Source: Pictodentalium vernedei (taxonomy: Eukaryota; Mollusca; Scaphopoda; Dentaliida; Dentaliidae). From it: DNA of 64,000 nt. The DNA lies in contig CM062296.1 of the NCBI GenBank assembly GCA_031216915.1, forward strand, positions 58,154,584-58,218,583. Direction: 5' to 3'. The notes beneath the pieces were generated by a model that was not told the DNA's origin, made no database searches, and worked only from the letters and a program-made list of their open reading frames with translations. This document shows, piece by piece, positions 63,933 through 64,000 of the stretch. The first letter of the stretch is position 1; the number at the start of each line of letters is the position of its first letter. Made by a program: the position numbers and the translations under genes.

Positions 63933-64000
63933 TTAACACTTACTAAGTGTTGAACTAGCACTTTGTTCAAGTGTAGATATCCCAGAACTTGACTGGTGTT

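Overview
This is metazoan genomic DNA rather than bacterial sequence. Four exons on the minus strand (positions 56094-55791, 37484-37263, 24171-24023 and 162-1) have GT/AG splice sites and matching phases, and together they encode transmembrane segments 1-6 of a class A (rhodopsin-type) GPCR. Its three introns are about 18, 13 and 24 kb and fill most of the window. The gene continues past the left edge, where TM7 should lie. The repeats (tRNA- and 5S-headed SINEs with (AAAT)n tails, a CR1/L2-like LINE, Tc1, piggyBac-like and hAT-like DNA elements, a Maverick/Polinton-like element) fit a marine invertebrate. The 5S-like SINE head and the overall mix lean towards a mollusc or other lophotrochozoan, but the species cannot be fixed from this sequence.

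Layout. 0-8.9 kb (intron 3): SINEs, MITEs, a truncated LINE 3' end, telomere-like and (GGAC)n repeats. 8.9-23.6 kb: a 14.7-kb virus-like Polinton/adintovirus-type element with ~600-bp terminal inverted repeats. Its left half (plus strand) carries a conserved Polinton protein, a small basic protein, a packaging ATPase, a penton-like minor capsid protein, an adenovirus pX/pVI-like hydrophobic protein, two unknown ORFs, a two-segment membrane protein and a DUF5679-like zinc ribbon. Its right half (minus strand) carries a fibre-like protein, an adenain-like protease, a protein-primed family B DNA polymerase and an unknown ORF. Nearly every gene has stops or frameshifts, so it is a decaying copy. 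I found neither a hexon-type major capsid protein nor an integrase.

24-37 kb (intron 2): (AAAT)n tracts, a 1.4-kb AT-rich array built on AGCATCATGCT, nested elements with GGGGCGAAACGAC ends, a degenerate tandem array, and a dead Tc1 transposase. 37-56 kb (intron 1): piggyBac-like and Tc1-like MITEs, a GCGAAATAACGCAA minisatellite that flips strand, a LINE RT fragment, two near-identical 833-bp hAT-like elements, and a 7-kb non-autonomous element (43.35-50.40 kb) whose terminal repeats match those of the Polinton-like element but whose interior is mostly satellite. 56-64 kb: upstream of the GPCR, a SINE and an almost full-length but broken CR1/L2-like LINE with an esterase ORF1 and an APE endonuclease/RT ORF2, then a final palindromic MITE.

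How the parts relate: the only probable functional host gene is the GPCR. The rest is a layered record of insertions. A Tc1-like MITE sits inside the viral ATPase gene, hAT elements sit inside a LINE and a satellite, and a SINE sits inside a MITE. Several of these have clean target-site duplications that give their order.
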